Made by a program: the position numbers and the translations under genes. Shown here piece after piece: positions 43,720-52,714 of a DNA stretch of 64,000 nt (positions within the stretch are counted from its first letter, which is position 1; every line of letters begins with the position of its first letter). Source of the stretch: Desulfolucanica intricata (GTDB taxonomy: Bacteria; Bacillota; Desulfotomaculia; Desulfotomaculales; Desulfofarciminaceae); the NCBI RefSeq assembly GCF_001592105.1, contig NZ_BCWE01000010.1, positions 1 to 64,000 of the forward strand, written 5' to 3'. Under the pieces are notes generated by a model. That model made no database searches and was not told where the DNA came from. It saw nothing but the letters and a program-made list of their open reading frames with translations.

Positions 43720-45144
43720 CGGTTTTTCCTCCTTGCGTTCCTTTTCCGGCTCAGGAATAACCTCAGTAACCGGCCCGGATTTTTGAACTTCCGGTGATTC
43801 AAATTTTTCCGGATTTAAGCGATACTCAAAAAATCTTCTGGCTACCTGCGGGAATAATGCATAAGTAAGCACATCCTCCTCGGATCTAGCCAAATCTTTA
43901 ATCTCTTCTCTAAGTTTATCCAATTTGGGCTCAAGTAAATCAGCCGGACGGCATGTAATTAACTCTTTATCTCCCAATGCCTTTTTTAGTACCTCTTCAT
44001 CAATCGGTGCAGCAGGCTTGCCATAAGTACCCTGGATATAACCTCTGACCTCACCGGGAATAAGCTTATAACGTTCTCCGGTTAAAACATTTAATACTGC
44101 TTGGGTTCCTACAATCTGACTGGTAGGAGTAACAAGCGGTGGATAACCTAATTCTTTTCTTACCCGTGGAATTTCATCTAACACTTCACTTAAACGATGC
44201 AAAGATTTTTGTTCTTCCAACTGAGTTACTAAGTTAGAAATCATACCACCGGGAACCTGATGTTCAAATACCCGCATATCATTAATTCTGGTAACTCCGC
44301 GTTCAAACCCTAAACGTTTACGCAATTCCTCAAAATAATGCGCCACCTCGAAGAGCTCTTTTATACTTAAACCGGTGTCATAAGGGGTTTCTTTGAGTGC
44401 ACGTACTACAGTTTCTACCGGCGGTTGTGATGAACCAAAAGCCAGTGGTACCGAGGCAGTATCTACTACATCCGCTCCGGCTTCTGCAGCTTTCAAATAA
44501 GAACCCACAGCTAAACCACCTACATAATGACAGTGGACCTGAACCGGAAGGTTTAACTTTTCCTTAATAATTTTAACCAGTTCATAAGCCTTATAAGGAG
44601 CTAACAAACCGGCCATATCTTTAATACAAATAGAGTCTGCGCCCATCTCGGCTAATTTTTCTGCTGTTTCCAGGTAATGCTCCATAGTATGAACGGGGCT
44701 TACAGTGTAACAAACAACAGCCTGAATGTGTGCCCCGGCTGCTTTAGAAGCCTTAATAGGCATTGCTAAGTTACGGATATCGTTTAAGGCGTCAAATATA
44801 CGCATAATGTCAACACCGTTTTCTACGGCCTTATGACAAAATGCTTCAACCACATCATCCGGATAATTTCCATAACCTACCAGGTTTTGTCCCCGTAACA
44901 GCATCTGTAATGGAGTCTTTTTACATACCTTTTTCAACTCCCGCAGGCGCTCCCAGGGATCTTCATTTAAATATCTAATACACACATCAAAGGTAGCTCC
45001 ACCCCAAACTTCTAAGGAATGATATCCAATAGAATCCAGCTTCTCCGCAATGGGCAGCATATCTTCCGTCTTCATTCTAGTGGCCCAAAGACTCTGGTGA
45101 GCATCCCTTAGTGTGGTATCGGTAACCTTTACTGTATGTGCCAT
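43276..45144 (-). CDS. pycB: Pyruvate carboxylase subunit B / oxaloacetate decarboxylase alpha, fused to AccB-type biotin carrier
   Basis: A 622-residue fusion. Residues 1-~440 are the carboxyltransferase TIM barrel ([18 protein letters not shown], metal-binding HCHYVGG, catalytic KDMAGLL) and the PYC/OADA domain. After a charged linker, residues 476-622 look like a whole Acc[20 protein letters not shown], then [19 protein letters not shown], and biotinyl Lys586 in LEAMKLFNE (Leu replaces the usual Met). I chose ATG 45144 with AGGAGGGG 8 nt upstream. An internal start at 43719 is listed separately. Paired with accC 14 bp downstream. Confidence 0.92.
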   Translation of the reverse strand: MAHTVKVTDTTLRDAHQSLWATRMKTEDMLPIAEKLDSIGYHSLEVWGGATFDVCIRYLNEDPWERLRELKKVCKKTPLQMLLRGQNLVGYGNYPDDVVEAFCHKAVENGVDIMRIFDALNDIRNLAMPIKASKAAGAHIQAVVCYTVSPVHTMEHYLETAEKLAEMGADSICIKDMAGLLAPYKAYELVKIIKEKLNLPVQVHCHYVGGLAVGSYLKAAEAGADVVDTASVPLAFGSSQPPVETVVRALKETPYDTGLSIKELFEVAHYFEELRKRLGFERGVTRINDMRVFEHQVPGGMISNLVTQLEEQKSLHRLSEVLDEIPRVRKELGYPPLVTPTSQIVGTQAVLNVLTGERYKLIPGEVRGYIQGTYGKPAAPIDEEVLKKALGDKELITCRPADLLEPKLDKLREEIKDLARSEEDVLTYALFPQVARRFFEYRLNPEKFESPEVQKSGPVTEVIPEPEKERKEEKPMKLQEIKELIELLSKSDIAELSVESDEVKIAIKKAGAVGSAAAAPDLLPAEEPKKEEPIRVENIDLSELVEVTSPMVGTFYRAPAPDAPPFVELGDKIEVGQTLCILEAMKLFNEIESEVAGEVVEICVENAQPVEYGQVLLRIRKK

Positions 45145-45198
45145 AGGACTACCCCTCCTAACAAAATTCATTTACTGCAAACAAAAATAATAAAAACT

Positions 45199-45220
45199 CA
45201 GGTTGTTAATGAACAACCTG
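45199..45220 (-). terminator. Terminator or attenuator between spoIIIAH and pycB
   Basis: CAGGTTGTT (45199-45207) and AACAACCTG (45212-45220) form a perfect 9-bp stem with a 4-nt loop, followed on the minus strand by GTTTTTATTATTTTT. It lies downstream of a candidate promoter and upstream of the pycB ribosome binding site. Confidence 0.7.
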
Positions 45221-45270
45221 AATATTTAAAATTATACTTTTCCGCTCTTTAATGTTTATCTACCCTTTAT

Positions 45271-45299
45271 ATTATATTATAATGTCATACTTTTGGAAA
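45271..45299 (-). promoter_or_regulatory. Candidate sigma-A promoter for pycB-accC
   Basis: The minus strand has TTTCCA (complement of 45294-45299), 17 nt and TATAAT (complement of 45271-45276); a second TATAAT follows directly. The predicted transcript would pass through the hairpin at 45199-45220 before reaching pycB. Confidence 0.45.
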
Positions 45300-45341
45300 T
45301 AGTATTGTAACAAGTATACAATATATCATGATTTATACAGG

Positions 45342-45920
45342 CTAAGGTTTGGGAATAATGACAACATTTTGTAAAGACACACCGGTACTTCGAGAAACTA
45401 AGTCGGATATTCTGGCTGCCTCTTCAGATGACAGGTTGGGGGATTGAACAATTACCGTAACTGACTGTTCTTTAATTACAACAACACTGTCTTTAAAACC
45501 TTTTGCACGTATTAAATTTTCCACTTCCATTTCTTTATTTATATTTTGGCTTATAATTAATAGTTGATTTTGTGCTTTCTGACGAGTCTCAGCGGAAGAT
45601 TCCGGATTATTTATAATTTCCCGTAAGAGTTCGACCTGTTGACCGCGCATTCTTTCCCGCTGCAGCCTGTAATCCACGAAAAACTCAGCAGTTGTTTGCT
45701 CTTTTTCAGTTTTCTTTGATTCATTCACATCAATTTTTAACCCTTCAGGATTATTTACCTTTATATTCATATTATCGCTATACTCAATTCCACTCACCTG
45801 CAGTATCCATTGTTTGAATTCACTACCATACAATCCAACACTAATCAATCCTAACCCCAGTATTGTTAGAGCAATTAAACCCAGTGTGCGCTTTCTAATA
45901 ACTATAGATTTTATATGCAC
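45342..45920 (-). CDS. spoIIIAH: Stage III sporulation protein AH
   Basis: A 192-residue protein with one N-terminal membrane helix (about residues 10-32) and an extracellular domain similar to YscJ-type ring proteins (EVENLIRAKGFKDSVVVIKEQSVTVIV). In the mother-cell membrane it binds forespore SpoIIQ to form the feeding channel. GTG 45920 is preferred (AAGGAAG 9 nt upstream) over GTG 45929. Last gene of the eight-gene spoIIIA operon. Confidence 0.92.
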   Translation of the reverse strand: MHIKSIVIRKRTLGLIALTILGLGLISVGLYGSEFKQWILQVSGIEYSDNMNIKVNNPEGLKIDVNESKKTEKEQTTAEFFVDYRLQRERMRGQQVELLREIINNPESSAETRQKAQNQLLIISQNINKEMEVENLIRAKGFKDSVVVIKEQSVTVIVQSPNLSSEEAARISDLVSRSTGVSLQNVVIIPKP

Positions 45921-45921
45921 A

Positions 45922-46572
45922 TTACTCACCTTCCTTTTTAGGCATAACCATTATTTTATGGGCTTCTACACCAAGAGCTACACGAGTAGCCTCAAATAAA
46001 CGTGCCTTAATCTGGGGATCACCGGCACCCTGAGCCACTACCAGAACCCCGGCAATTTCCGGAGCGGACTCCTTCGCAACCACAGGAACTTCAGAACCAT
46101 TATCACCCCGAATTAGAACAAGTTGTCCGTTCTCGGTAGTTTCAGTTAATATCCTGGTTCCACCGCCTTGATCTTTCTCTTCTGTTGTTTTTTGCCCGGT
46201 TACAGTATTAACCGCATACTGAGATTGGCTTGAAGTGGCTAAATGCACTGATACCTCAACCTCTCCGGCACCCTGAATTTGTGATAACAATTGACGAACC
46301 TTATCCGCTAGCTCAGTCTCAGTCTTTGTCATACCGGAAGACTCAGTCAAGCCTGAATCGGAAGTCTGTTCTTTAATCAACTGATTTGCCTGACTTTCCT
46401 GTTCAGATTTTGAGTCCGATCCAAAACTTCCCACCAGCATTAGAAGCACACCAAAGGCCGCAATTCCTAAAAGCATACTAATTTTTTTAGTTTGTGCTTT
46501 TTTTAATACACTTCCATCATCCGGCTTTTTTTTCTTAAAATAGCCGATTATTTGTTCACTTAACTTATTCAT
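45922..46572 (-). CDS. spoIIIAG: Stage III sporulation protein AG
   Basis: A 216-residue ring-forming protein of the SpoIIIA-SpoIIQ channel. It has one membrane helix (about residues 29-48), a linker rich in Ser/Glu/Gln, and a ring-building motif domain with GAGEVEVSVHLATSSQ and IAGVLVVAQGAGDPQIKARLFEATRVAL. AGGAGG precedes the ATG. It overlaps or touches spoIIIAH. Confidence 0.93.
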   Translation of the reverse strand: MNKLSEQIIGYFKKKKPDDGSVLKKAQTKKISMLLGIAAFGVLLMLVGSFGSDSKSEQESQANQLIKEQTSDSGLTESSGMTKTETELADKVRQLLSQIQGAGEVEVSVHLATSSQSQYAVNTVTGQKTTEEKDQGGGTRILTETTENGQLVLIRGDNGSEVPVVAKESAPEIAGVLVVAQGAGDPQIKARLFEATRVALGVEAHKIMVMPKKEGE

Positions 46573-46607
46573 TTATTATCCTCCTTAAAAATTTTTGTAG
46601 ACCGGCG

Positions 46608-47237
46608 TTATTGATATTCAACTTGAACCTGGTCAGCTGTTAAGTTGTAAAAGCTTGCTACAGTTTCTCGAATTTTTTCTACTTGCCCGGGTAAAGGTTT
46701 TTCTTTGGCACTCTTTACCTCTTCTGATTTATCACCAACTTGAATGCTAACCGGTTCTACCTGTGGTATAGTGCTATCCTGATTATTCATTTCTTTTTCC
46801 GTCCGTTTTGTTACCACCAAATTAATCTCCTGTATACGTCCGTAATTTTTATTTTCCGGATTATCTTGAATATCCACTTCGACATCTACAACTTCTAATT
46901 CATCATTTAAACCGGCAATAGCTAACACCTGACGTTCGATACCATTTTGGTATCCGTTTAAGGCTTCGGACTGGTTCTGTTTGGCCAATTTTTCGCCTGC
47001 AGCTGTAATATCCCTAATTTCGGTATTATCATGTAGTTTAGCTATTGCCGGTACAGACAAGTTTAGGTCTTTATGAATAAGACCGGATGCTGTCTGCAAC
47101 ACAGAAACTACAACCACTAAACCCATTACAACCTTTACATAACGCCGCATAATTCCGGAAGGTAAAAGCATCTCCAAAAATACAGTCAATACTACAATAA
47201 TGATTAGATTTTGCACCAAAGTTTTTATTATGTCCAT
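46608..47237 (-). CDS. spoIIIAF: Stage III sporulation protein AF
   Basis: A 209-residue protein with two N-terminal membrane helices (about residues 5-23 and 33-50) and a soluble ring-building domain with a QVLAIAGLNDELEVVDVEVDI segment. It ends in VASFYNLTADQVQVEYQ. Part of the SpoIIIA complex. It lies between AE and AG as usual. Confidence 0.9.
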   Translation of the reverse strand: MDIIKTLVQNLIIIVVLTVFLEMLLPSGIMRRYVKVVMGLVVVVSVLQTASGLIHKDLNLSVPAIAKLHDNTEIRDITAAGEKLAKQNQSEALNGYQNGIERQVLAIAGLNDELEVVDVEVDIQDNPENKNYGRIQEINLVVTKRTEKEMNNQDSTIPQVEPVSIQVGDKSEEVKSAKEKPLPGQVEKIRETVASFYNLTADQVQVEYQ

Positions 47238-47252
47238 TAGCTAAAAACCTCC

Positions 47253-48422
47253 TCATCGCAGCATTACCGTTAGGTCACCGATTCCAACAACAATTGCTAA
47301 AGTAAAAAAGAACAATAATCCGACAGTTGCCACAGCCGCAAAAACTGTAAGTAAACTGTTACCTAAACCGTTTAGACAGTCAACCATTTGACTATCCCCC
47401 ACCGGTTGAATTAAGGCGGCTGCCAGTTTATATATAAAGGCTACAGAAATAATTTTTAATAATGGAAAAATGGTTAACAAGAATATGATAATTAGTCCTG
47501 CAATACCGATAGCATTTTTTAATAATAATGAAGAACTTATTACTGCTTCTAAGGCTTCAGAAAACATACCTCCTACAACCGGAATAAAGGCATCAGATGC
47601 AAATTTAGCTGTACGGATAGCCACTCCGTCCGAAACTGCACCGGCCACTCCTTGTACAGCTAAGATCCCTAAAAACACCGTTGAAAACAAACCCATCAAT
47701 ATTAACCCCGAAGTTTTCATTAAATCAGCCAACTTTGAAATCTGAAATTTCTCTGATAAATTACTAACTATACTCAAAATTGCGGCAAAAAATATCAGTG
47801 GAAAGATAATATTTTTAATTAATGTTCCGATAACACTTGTAGCTGCTAATATAATCGGGTGAGCAATAGCAGCAGAAGCTATTCCCCCCATAGCAGTAAG
47901 TAAAGTTAAAAGTAATGGCAGCAATGCCTGCATAAAAATAACCATGTTGTCTACCGCCTCGCGTCCAATATTTACCACCAGGCCAAATGAACCAACAGCC
48001 AGAGTGATTAATACCATATAACTCACTCCATAGGCCAGCTTACCTGTAGTCCCCCGGTCAAATGCATCCATTAGATTTTTAAGTATGGCACAAATAATGG
48101 CTAACACGATAAGCTTGCCTAATAAAGCTAAATTTGCTACAACTTCTCGGAACAAGTAAGCTAATAGGTTATTAAACAAGTCTGACGGCTGCCAATCCAG
48201 TTCCCCTTTAAAAAGATTGACAACCATTTCCTTAAAATCTATATGAGGGACAGCACTTTGAATTTCACTGTCCAGCCGCTGGACGAACTGTTCCACCTGA
48301 TGCATGTCCAAAGCAGATAGCTGTTCTTCTACATTTGGTGAGTTTACTGGCTGCTCAGCAAATACGGCCCCGGGAAACAGTATAAATATTGTAATCAACA
48401 AAAATACATATAACTTATGCAC
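47253..48422 (-). CDS. spoIIIAE: Stage III sporulation protein AE
   Basis: A 389-residue polytopic membrane protein with an N-terminal signal-like segment (residues 4-22) and about eight helices. The AVQGVAGAVSDGVAIRTAKFASDAFIPVVGGM stretch (about residues 255-285, shown in part by VAGAVSDGVAIRTAKF) is strongly conserved in the family. It is the large membrane core of the SpoIIIA channel. Confidence 0.93.
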   Translation of the reverse strand: MHKLYVFLLITIFILFPGAVFAEQPVNSPNVEEQLSALDMHQVEQFVQRLDSEIQSAVPHIDFKEMVVNLFKGELDWQPSDLFNNLLAYLFREVVANLALLGKLIVLAIICAILKNLMDAFDRGTTGKLAYGVSYMVLITLAVGSFGLVVNIGREAVDNMVIFMQALLPLLLTLLTAMGGIASAAIAHPIILAATSVIGTLIKNIIFPLIFFAAILSIVSNLSEKFQISKLADLMKTSGLILMGLFSTVFLGILAVQGVAGAVSDGVAIRTAKFASDAFIPVVGGMFSEALEAVISSSLLLKNAIGIAGLIIIFLLTIFPLLKIISVAFIYKLAAALIQPVGDSQMVDCLNGLGNSLLTVFAAVATVGLLFFFTLAIVVGIGDLTVMLR

Positions 48423-48436
48423 AAATATTTCCCACC

Positions 48437-48823
48437 TTAAGGCACTAATTTTAATAAGGCCTGCAAAACTGCTACAATAATCGGTACAGCCATAACTAAT
48501 ACCAAAATTTTTGCTGCAAATTCTATTTTTGAGGCTAATGCCCCCTCACCGGAATCCCTGCATATTTGAGCACCGAAATCAGCAATATATGCTATTCCGA
48601 CTATTTTTAGGATAGTGCCAACGTATACCATACTTATATTGGCCTGTGAAGCTAAATCGCGCAGGGTACCAAACACAGCTGTAATCTGGTTAATCACCAT
48701 TAAAAATATCAGGACCCCGACTCCAATACTAAGCAGTAAAGCAAGCTCGGGCTTTTGCTGCCGCAGGATAACAGCTAGAATTGCTCCTATTATCCCTAAG
48801 CCGACAATTTGTAGAATTTCCAT
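48437..48823 (-). CDS. spoIIIAD: Stage III sporulation protein AD
   Basis: A 128-residue membrane protein with about four helices. The segment VGIAYIADFGAQICRDSGEGALASK (here read as GIAYIADFGAQICRD and GEGALASKIEFAAK) is the family hallmark. It is one of two small membrane subunits, with AC, in the channel. Confidence 0.93.
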   Translation of the reverse strand: MEILQIVGLGIIGAILAVILRQQKPELALLLSIGVGVLIFLMVINQITAVFGTLRDLASQANISMVYVGTILKIVGIAYIADFGAQICRDSGEGALASKIEFAAKILVLVMAVPIIVAVLQALLKLVP

Positions 48824-48834
48824 TCTAAATCACC

Positions 48835-49038
48835 CTAAAATAGCTTAAATACAGATTTTACTTGATCAAACAATCCACCTAACAGCTGAACGACCCATGT
48901 CAGAGCAATAGCTACACCCGCCAGAGTCGCAAGGTGGGCTTGCTCTTCTTTCCCGGCATGCCTGAGCACGGAGTGAAGAACTGCAGTTAAAATACCAATT
49001 CCGGCTATTTTAAAAATTATATCGATATTATCACTCAT
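48835..49038 (-). CDS. spoIIIAC: Stage III sporulation protein AC
   Basis: A 67-residue protein with two membrane helices joined by LRHAGKEEQAHLATLAG, which is characteristic of SpoIIIAC. AAGAAAGGAGA precedes the ATG. Length matches the 68 residues in B. subtilis. Confidence 0.93.
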   Translation of the reverse strand: MSDNIDIIFKIAGIGILTAVLHSVLRHAGKEEQAHLATLAGVAIALTWVVQLLGGLFDQVKSVFKLF

Positions 49039-49053
49039 CTGCTTTCTCCTTTC

Positions 49054-49572
49054 TTAAAAAAGAATAAGAACTATTACTATACCGCCAGAAAAACCCAGAT
49101 AATTCCATAATTTAACGTTGCGCCTGGCCAGTTCATCCGCTTTATCCATTTCTGCCTTTAGCTGCGCTCTTGATAAGCGCAAGTGCTTAATTTGATCCTC
49201 CCGGTCTGATATGCCTAAAGTACCTCCCAAGCTGCGTAAAATCGAAAGATCCGTTTGATTAAGTGCAGTTTGTGGGTAAAAAGCATCCAATGATTTATCC
49301 CAAGCTTCCTTTGCCGTATACCCGGACATTGAACTAAGTTCATCTTTGGCTCGCAAAAACAGCATCGCTACATGTTTGTCACAACGGGCCGCTATAATCT
49401 CCATTGCTTCGGCAAGTGGAGAGGCAGCATAAGATATTTCAGTCTCCAACATTTGTAAGGCGGATTGTAAACAGCGCAGTTCATGTGGGCGGCGAATATA
49501 GTTTTTAGCAATAGCCAGTCCCGATAACCCACATGCTAATACAATAAGTACGGAGCCAAATATTTTTAACAA
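49054..49572 (-). CDS. spoIIIAB: Stage III sporulation protein AB
   Basis: A 172-residue protein with membrane helices at both ends (about residues 3-22 and 155-171) and a helical middle similar to GspF. Motifs are RPHELRCLQSALQMLETEISYA and LGTLGISDREDQIKHL. The start is TTG, overlapping the end of spoIIIAA by 7 nt. Confidence 0.92.
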   Translation of the reverse strand: MLKIFGSVLIVLACGLSGLAIAKNYIRRPHELRCLQSALQMLETEISYAASPLAEAMEIIAARCDKHVAMLFLRAKDELSSMSGYTAKEAWDKSLDAFYPQTALNQTDLSILRSLGGTLGISDREDQIKHLRLSRAQLKAEMDKADELARRNVKLWNYLGFSGGIVIVLILF

Positions 49573-50597
49573 TTTCTCACCCCCATTGATTTCAGAGTAG
49601 GACCGTCAACAATATCCTCAATTGTCCCAACGCCACGGGAACGTCCAAGAATAATAAAACGGTCAATGGTTTTTAAATTTATAAGATATTTTAAAGCCGG
49701 GCGTTGAATCAGCTCGGCTAATGAAGAACCATGTACTGTTGTGATTACCTTTACTCCGGCATTAATAACCTCCTCCAGGGCCTGTACATCCTCCATCCGT
49801 CCAATCTCATCAGTAGCAATAACCTGTGGGCTCATGGCTCGTAAAAGCATCATCATTCCTTCAGCCTTAGGACAAGCATCTAAAACATCTGTACGTATTC
49901 CCAAATCTTTTTGAGGAATTCCATAATAGCAACCTGCTATTTCAGATCGTTCGTCCACTACTCCAACAGTAACACCGGGAAAATTAAGCGAAGGTATTCC
50001 TTCACTTAACTGTCTTATCAAATCTCGAAGGATAGTGGTTTTTCCGCAGCGGGGCGGAGAAACCAGCATGATGTGATTTACCAATCCGGTATACTGATCA
50101 ACCACGTAGGGTAAAATTTTACTTGCTGCCCCCAGCACCTCTCTGGATATCCGAATGTTTATCGAGCTAATATGTTTCATCGTTCTTACCTTCCCTTTTT
50201 CTGTCACAACCCGGCCGCAAATTCCTACGCGATGTCCACCGGCTATCGTTATATACCCATTTCTTAATTCCTCTTCCAAGGCATAAATTGATGACCCACT
50301 GATTAACTGAATAACTCTTTGCATATCGGAGGAAGAAACTGTATATATCTGTTCCTGGGATAAAGTTATTTTCCCGTTTCTACTTACAAAATAATCTTTA
50401 CCATCCAATACAATAATTAGCGGTAAATTATGTCTTAACCGCAGTTCTTCCATCCTATCTATTTGTGTTTCAGGTATATTTTCAATTAAGCGGCGAATAT
50501 TCTCAGGCAATACAGCCAAGATGTTGTTAATTGAACTAGCCGGTAAACTCTTCATCTCCACGCCGTTATCAATTTTTAATGCTTTAAAACCCGTCAT
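49566..50597 (-). CDS. spoIIIAA: Stage III sporulation protein AA (ATPase)
   Basis: A 343-residue secretion-type ATPase. Walker A is VSPPRCGKTTILRDLIRQL (about residues 180-198), Walker B is VIATDEIGRMEDVQAL, and a VVDERSEIAGCYYG box is conserved in the family. It is longer than the 307 residues of B. subtilis, with a few extra N-terminal residues. It drives the SpoIIIA feeding channel. First gene of the operon; AGGAGGGG lies 8 nt before the ATG. Confidence 0.95.
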   Translation of the reverse strand: MTGFKALKIDNGVEMKSLPASSINNILAVLPENIRRLIENIPETQIDRMEELRLRHNLPLIIVLDGKDYFVSRNGKITLSQEQIYTVSSSDMQRVIQLISGSSIYALEEELRNGYITIAGGHRVGICGRVVTEKGKVRTMKHISSINIRISREVLGAASKILPYVVDQYTGLVNHIMLVSPPRCGKTTILRDLIRQLSEGIPSLNFPGVTVGVVDERSEIAGCYYGIPQKDLGIRTDVLDACPKAEGMMMLLRAMSPQVIATDEIGRMEDVQALEEVINAGVKVITTVHGSSLAELIQRPALKYLINLKTIDRFIILGRSRGVGTIEDIVDGPTLKSMGVRNC

Positions 50598-50621
50598 AGG
50601 TTTGTCCCCTCCTACTAAAAT

Positions 50622-50648
50622 AATATATACCCAATTGGAATTTTATTC
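50622..50648 (-). promoter_or_regulatory. Weak sigma-E-like promoter before spoIIIAA
   Basis: GAATAAA (complement of 50642-50648), 12 nt and TATATATT (complement of 50622-50629) partly match the sigma-E consensus. spoIIIA is sigma-E dependent in Bacillus, but spacing and first -10 base are off, so this is tentative. Confidence 0.35.
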
Positions 50649-50754
50649 CTAAAAACTTTGTCGCCTACTCTTTTTGATTTTTTTCAAGAAAGTCGCCCAA
50701 GCGACTTTCGAGCAGCCAAAGGCACTCGTACCAGTCGAAAACAGAGTACAAAAA

Positions 50755-50786
50755 AACAGTGACCATTTACTAAATGATCACTGTTT
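50755..50786 (-). terminator. Terminator after the CoA-disulfide reductase gene
   Basis: AACAGTGACCATTT and AAATGATCACTGTT arms (about 50755-50785) form a long stem with one mismatch, 18 nt past the stop. The minus strand follows with a T-run (complement of 50749-50756). Confidence 0.8.
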
Positions 50787-50803
50787 TACATTCATTTTAA
50801 GTT

Positions 50804-52495
50804 TTAATCATAATCATAAGGCCATCCTTCAAAGCCGGCTTCCAAATACTTGACATTATTAAACCCGGCTCCCTTTAAGGTCCGTAAAGCCTCATAACTA
50901 CGTGTACCCATAGCACATATGGTTACAATTTCTTTATCTTTAGGAATTTCATCCAACCTGTTACGCAGCTCGTGAAGAGGTACTAGCTGCACTCTTTTAT
51001 CTTCAATATGGCGAGACTTATATCCTTGCAGGGTACGCACATCCAGAAGGACAAAATCGTCTCCCCGTTCCAGTTTTTCTTGAAGTTCTTTAGCTGAAAT
51101 TGAATCAGCCAAACCTTCCAATTTATTACGTAAAATATTAGAAGCATGGGCAGCAATATCAATAGGTGTAGAGAACGGAGGTGCATAACCTAAATCAATG
51201 TTAAAGAAATCCTCCAAGGTTGCTTTAAAAGTAATAGCGGCAGCTAAGACATCAATACGTTTTATCACATCTCCTTGACCTATACCCTGTGCACCCAAAA
51301 TACGTCCGGTTTCTGCATCACTAATAATTTTCAAAATAACCTGTCCATGTTTGGGGTGATAATGGGTACGGTCATGAGAGGCATTAATAGCAGTTTCTAC
51401 TTTGTAACCCAGATCCCGTGCTTGCTGCTCACTTAAACCGGTACGACCGATATTAATACCGTTAACTTCTAAAACACTTGTACCTAATATACCTTTAAAG
51501 CTAACTTTTTTCCCGGCAATGTTATCAGCAACTACCCTGCCCTGCTTATTTGCTGTTGAAGCTAATGGTACATAGACCTTCCGCCCGGTAATGATATTGA
51601 CATTTTCAACACAATCACCGGCAGCATAAATATCCGGATCGCTTGTTTGCATAAATTCATTTACAGCTATAGCACCGGTTTCACCGATATCAAGGCCGGC
51701 CTGACGGGCTAATTCTACATTAGGCCGTACCCCAACCGCTACAATAACCATATCAGCATCTATAGTACCTTGATCAGTAACTACTCCTATAACATTACCT
51801 TCTTCATCACCTTCTAATTTTAACACATTGTGACTCAATTTAAATTCCATTCCCATATCTTCTAATTTAGTTTTCAAAGTAGCACTCATTTCAGGGTCGA
51901 GAATACCGGGAAGGATTTGATCCCTTAGTTCTACAACCGTGGGGAAGAGCATTTTGCCCATAAATGCTTCGGCTGATTCCATACCAATTAACCCGGAACC
52001 TATAATTACCGGTGCGTCTACGTTTTCCTTTTCTATAAATTCTTTAATTGCAACAGCATCATCCGGGTGATAGAGCCTAAATACTTTTTTTAAGTTAAGC
52101 CCTTCAATGGGAGGTGTAATTGGTGTAGATCCAGTAGCTAAAACCAATTTATCATAATCCAGTTCGGACTCAGCACCGGTATCCAAATTTTTCGTTATAA
52201 CCTGTTTTTTATCCCGATTAATTGATACAGCCTCCGTACCGGTAAGAACTATTACTCCTTTTTCTTGTAAAAAGAAATCCTCATTTCTTATTGCACCATA
52301 GGAAGTAGACACTAACTCATCTAATTTGTTAACGCGCCCTGCTATAAACAAAGGCATACCACAACCGGCATAGGAGATAATTTTACTGCGTTCTATAATT
52401 GTAATTTCGGCGTTAGGTAGAACTCTACGAACACGGGCAGCAACTTTAGGACCGGCTGCCACACCACCTACAATTACAACCTTTTTATTAGCCAT
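50804..52495 (-). CDS. CoA-disulfide reductase with rhodanese domain
   Basis: A 563-residue FAD enzyme. The FAD-binding N-terminus is VVIVGGVAAGPKVAARVRR. The active-site Cys45 lies in SYAGCGMP (the single-cysteine type of CoA-disulfide reductase and NADH oxidase/polysulfide reductase). NAD-binding motif IIGSGLIGMESAEAF follows. The C-terminal rhodanese domain (about residues 465-560) has catalytic Cys in TICAMGTRSYEAL. Fusions of this type reduce CoA-polysulfides or disulfides and handle sulfane sulfur. I chose ATG 52495 with GGAAGGCGGGG upstream. Confidence 0.88.
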   Translation of the reverse strand: MANKKVVIVGGVAAGPKVAARVRRVLPNAEITIIERSKIISYAGCGMPLFIAGRVNKLDELVSTSYGAIRNEDFFLQEKGVIVLTGTEAVSINRDKKQVITKNLDTGAESELDYDKLVLATGSTPITPPIEGLNLKKVFRLYHPDDAVAIKEFIEKENVDAPVIIGSGLIGMESAEAFMGKMLFPTVVELRDQILPGILDPEMSATLKTKLEDMGMEFKLSHNVLKLEGDEEGNVIGVVTDQGTIDADMVIVAVGVRPNVELARQAGLDIGETGAIAVNEFMQTSDPDIYAAGDCVENVNIITGRKVYVPLASTANKQGRVVADNIAGKKVSFKGILGTSVLEVNGINIGRTGLSEQQARDLGYKVETAINASHDRTHYHPKHGQVILKIISDAETGRILGAQGIGQGDVIKRIDVLAAAITFKATLEDFFNIDLGYAPPFSTPIDIAAHASNILRNKLEGLADSISAKELQEKLERGDDFVLLDVRTLQGYKSRHIEDKRVQLVPLHELRNRLDEIPKDKEIVTICAMGTRSYEALRTLKGAGFNNVKYLEAGFEGWPYDYD

Positions 52496-52570
52496 GTTTT
52501 CCCCGCCTTCCATTAATATTACTAAATAAATCAAATTATGAAATTAATTCCTTTATAACAACCTACGATT

Positions 52571-52599
52571 ATTTTATTAGTCAGTAAAAAAAATGTCAA
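52571..52599 (-). promoter_or_regulatory. Sigma-A promoter of the CoA-disulfide reductase gene
   Basis: TTGACA (complement of 52594-52599), 17 nt and TAAAAT (complement of 52571-52576) on the minus strand match 11 of 12 consensus bases, about 70 nt before the start codon. Confidence 0.7.
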
Positions 52600-52681
52600 G
52601 TGTACAAGATAATCCCTTCTGTGACTTTAAGCTTATTATATACAATTAATTTAAAAGGATAAATCCTAAAAATATAAAAAA

Positions 52682-52704
52682 GACAGTAGCTTTTGGCCAC
52701 TGTC
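52682..52704 (-). terminator. Terminator after the CD1247-like gene
   Basis: GACAGTAGC (52682-52690) and GCCACTGTC (52696-52704) pair fully only in minus-strand RNA, where one position is G-U. A T-run (complement of 52675-52681) follows, 11 nt past the stop codon. Confidence 0.75.
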
Positions 52705-52714
52705 CTCTAAAACT

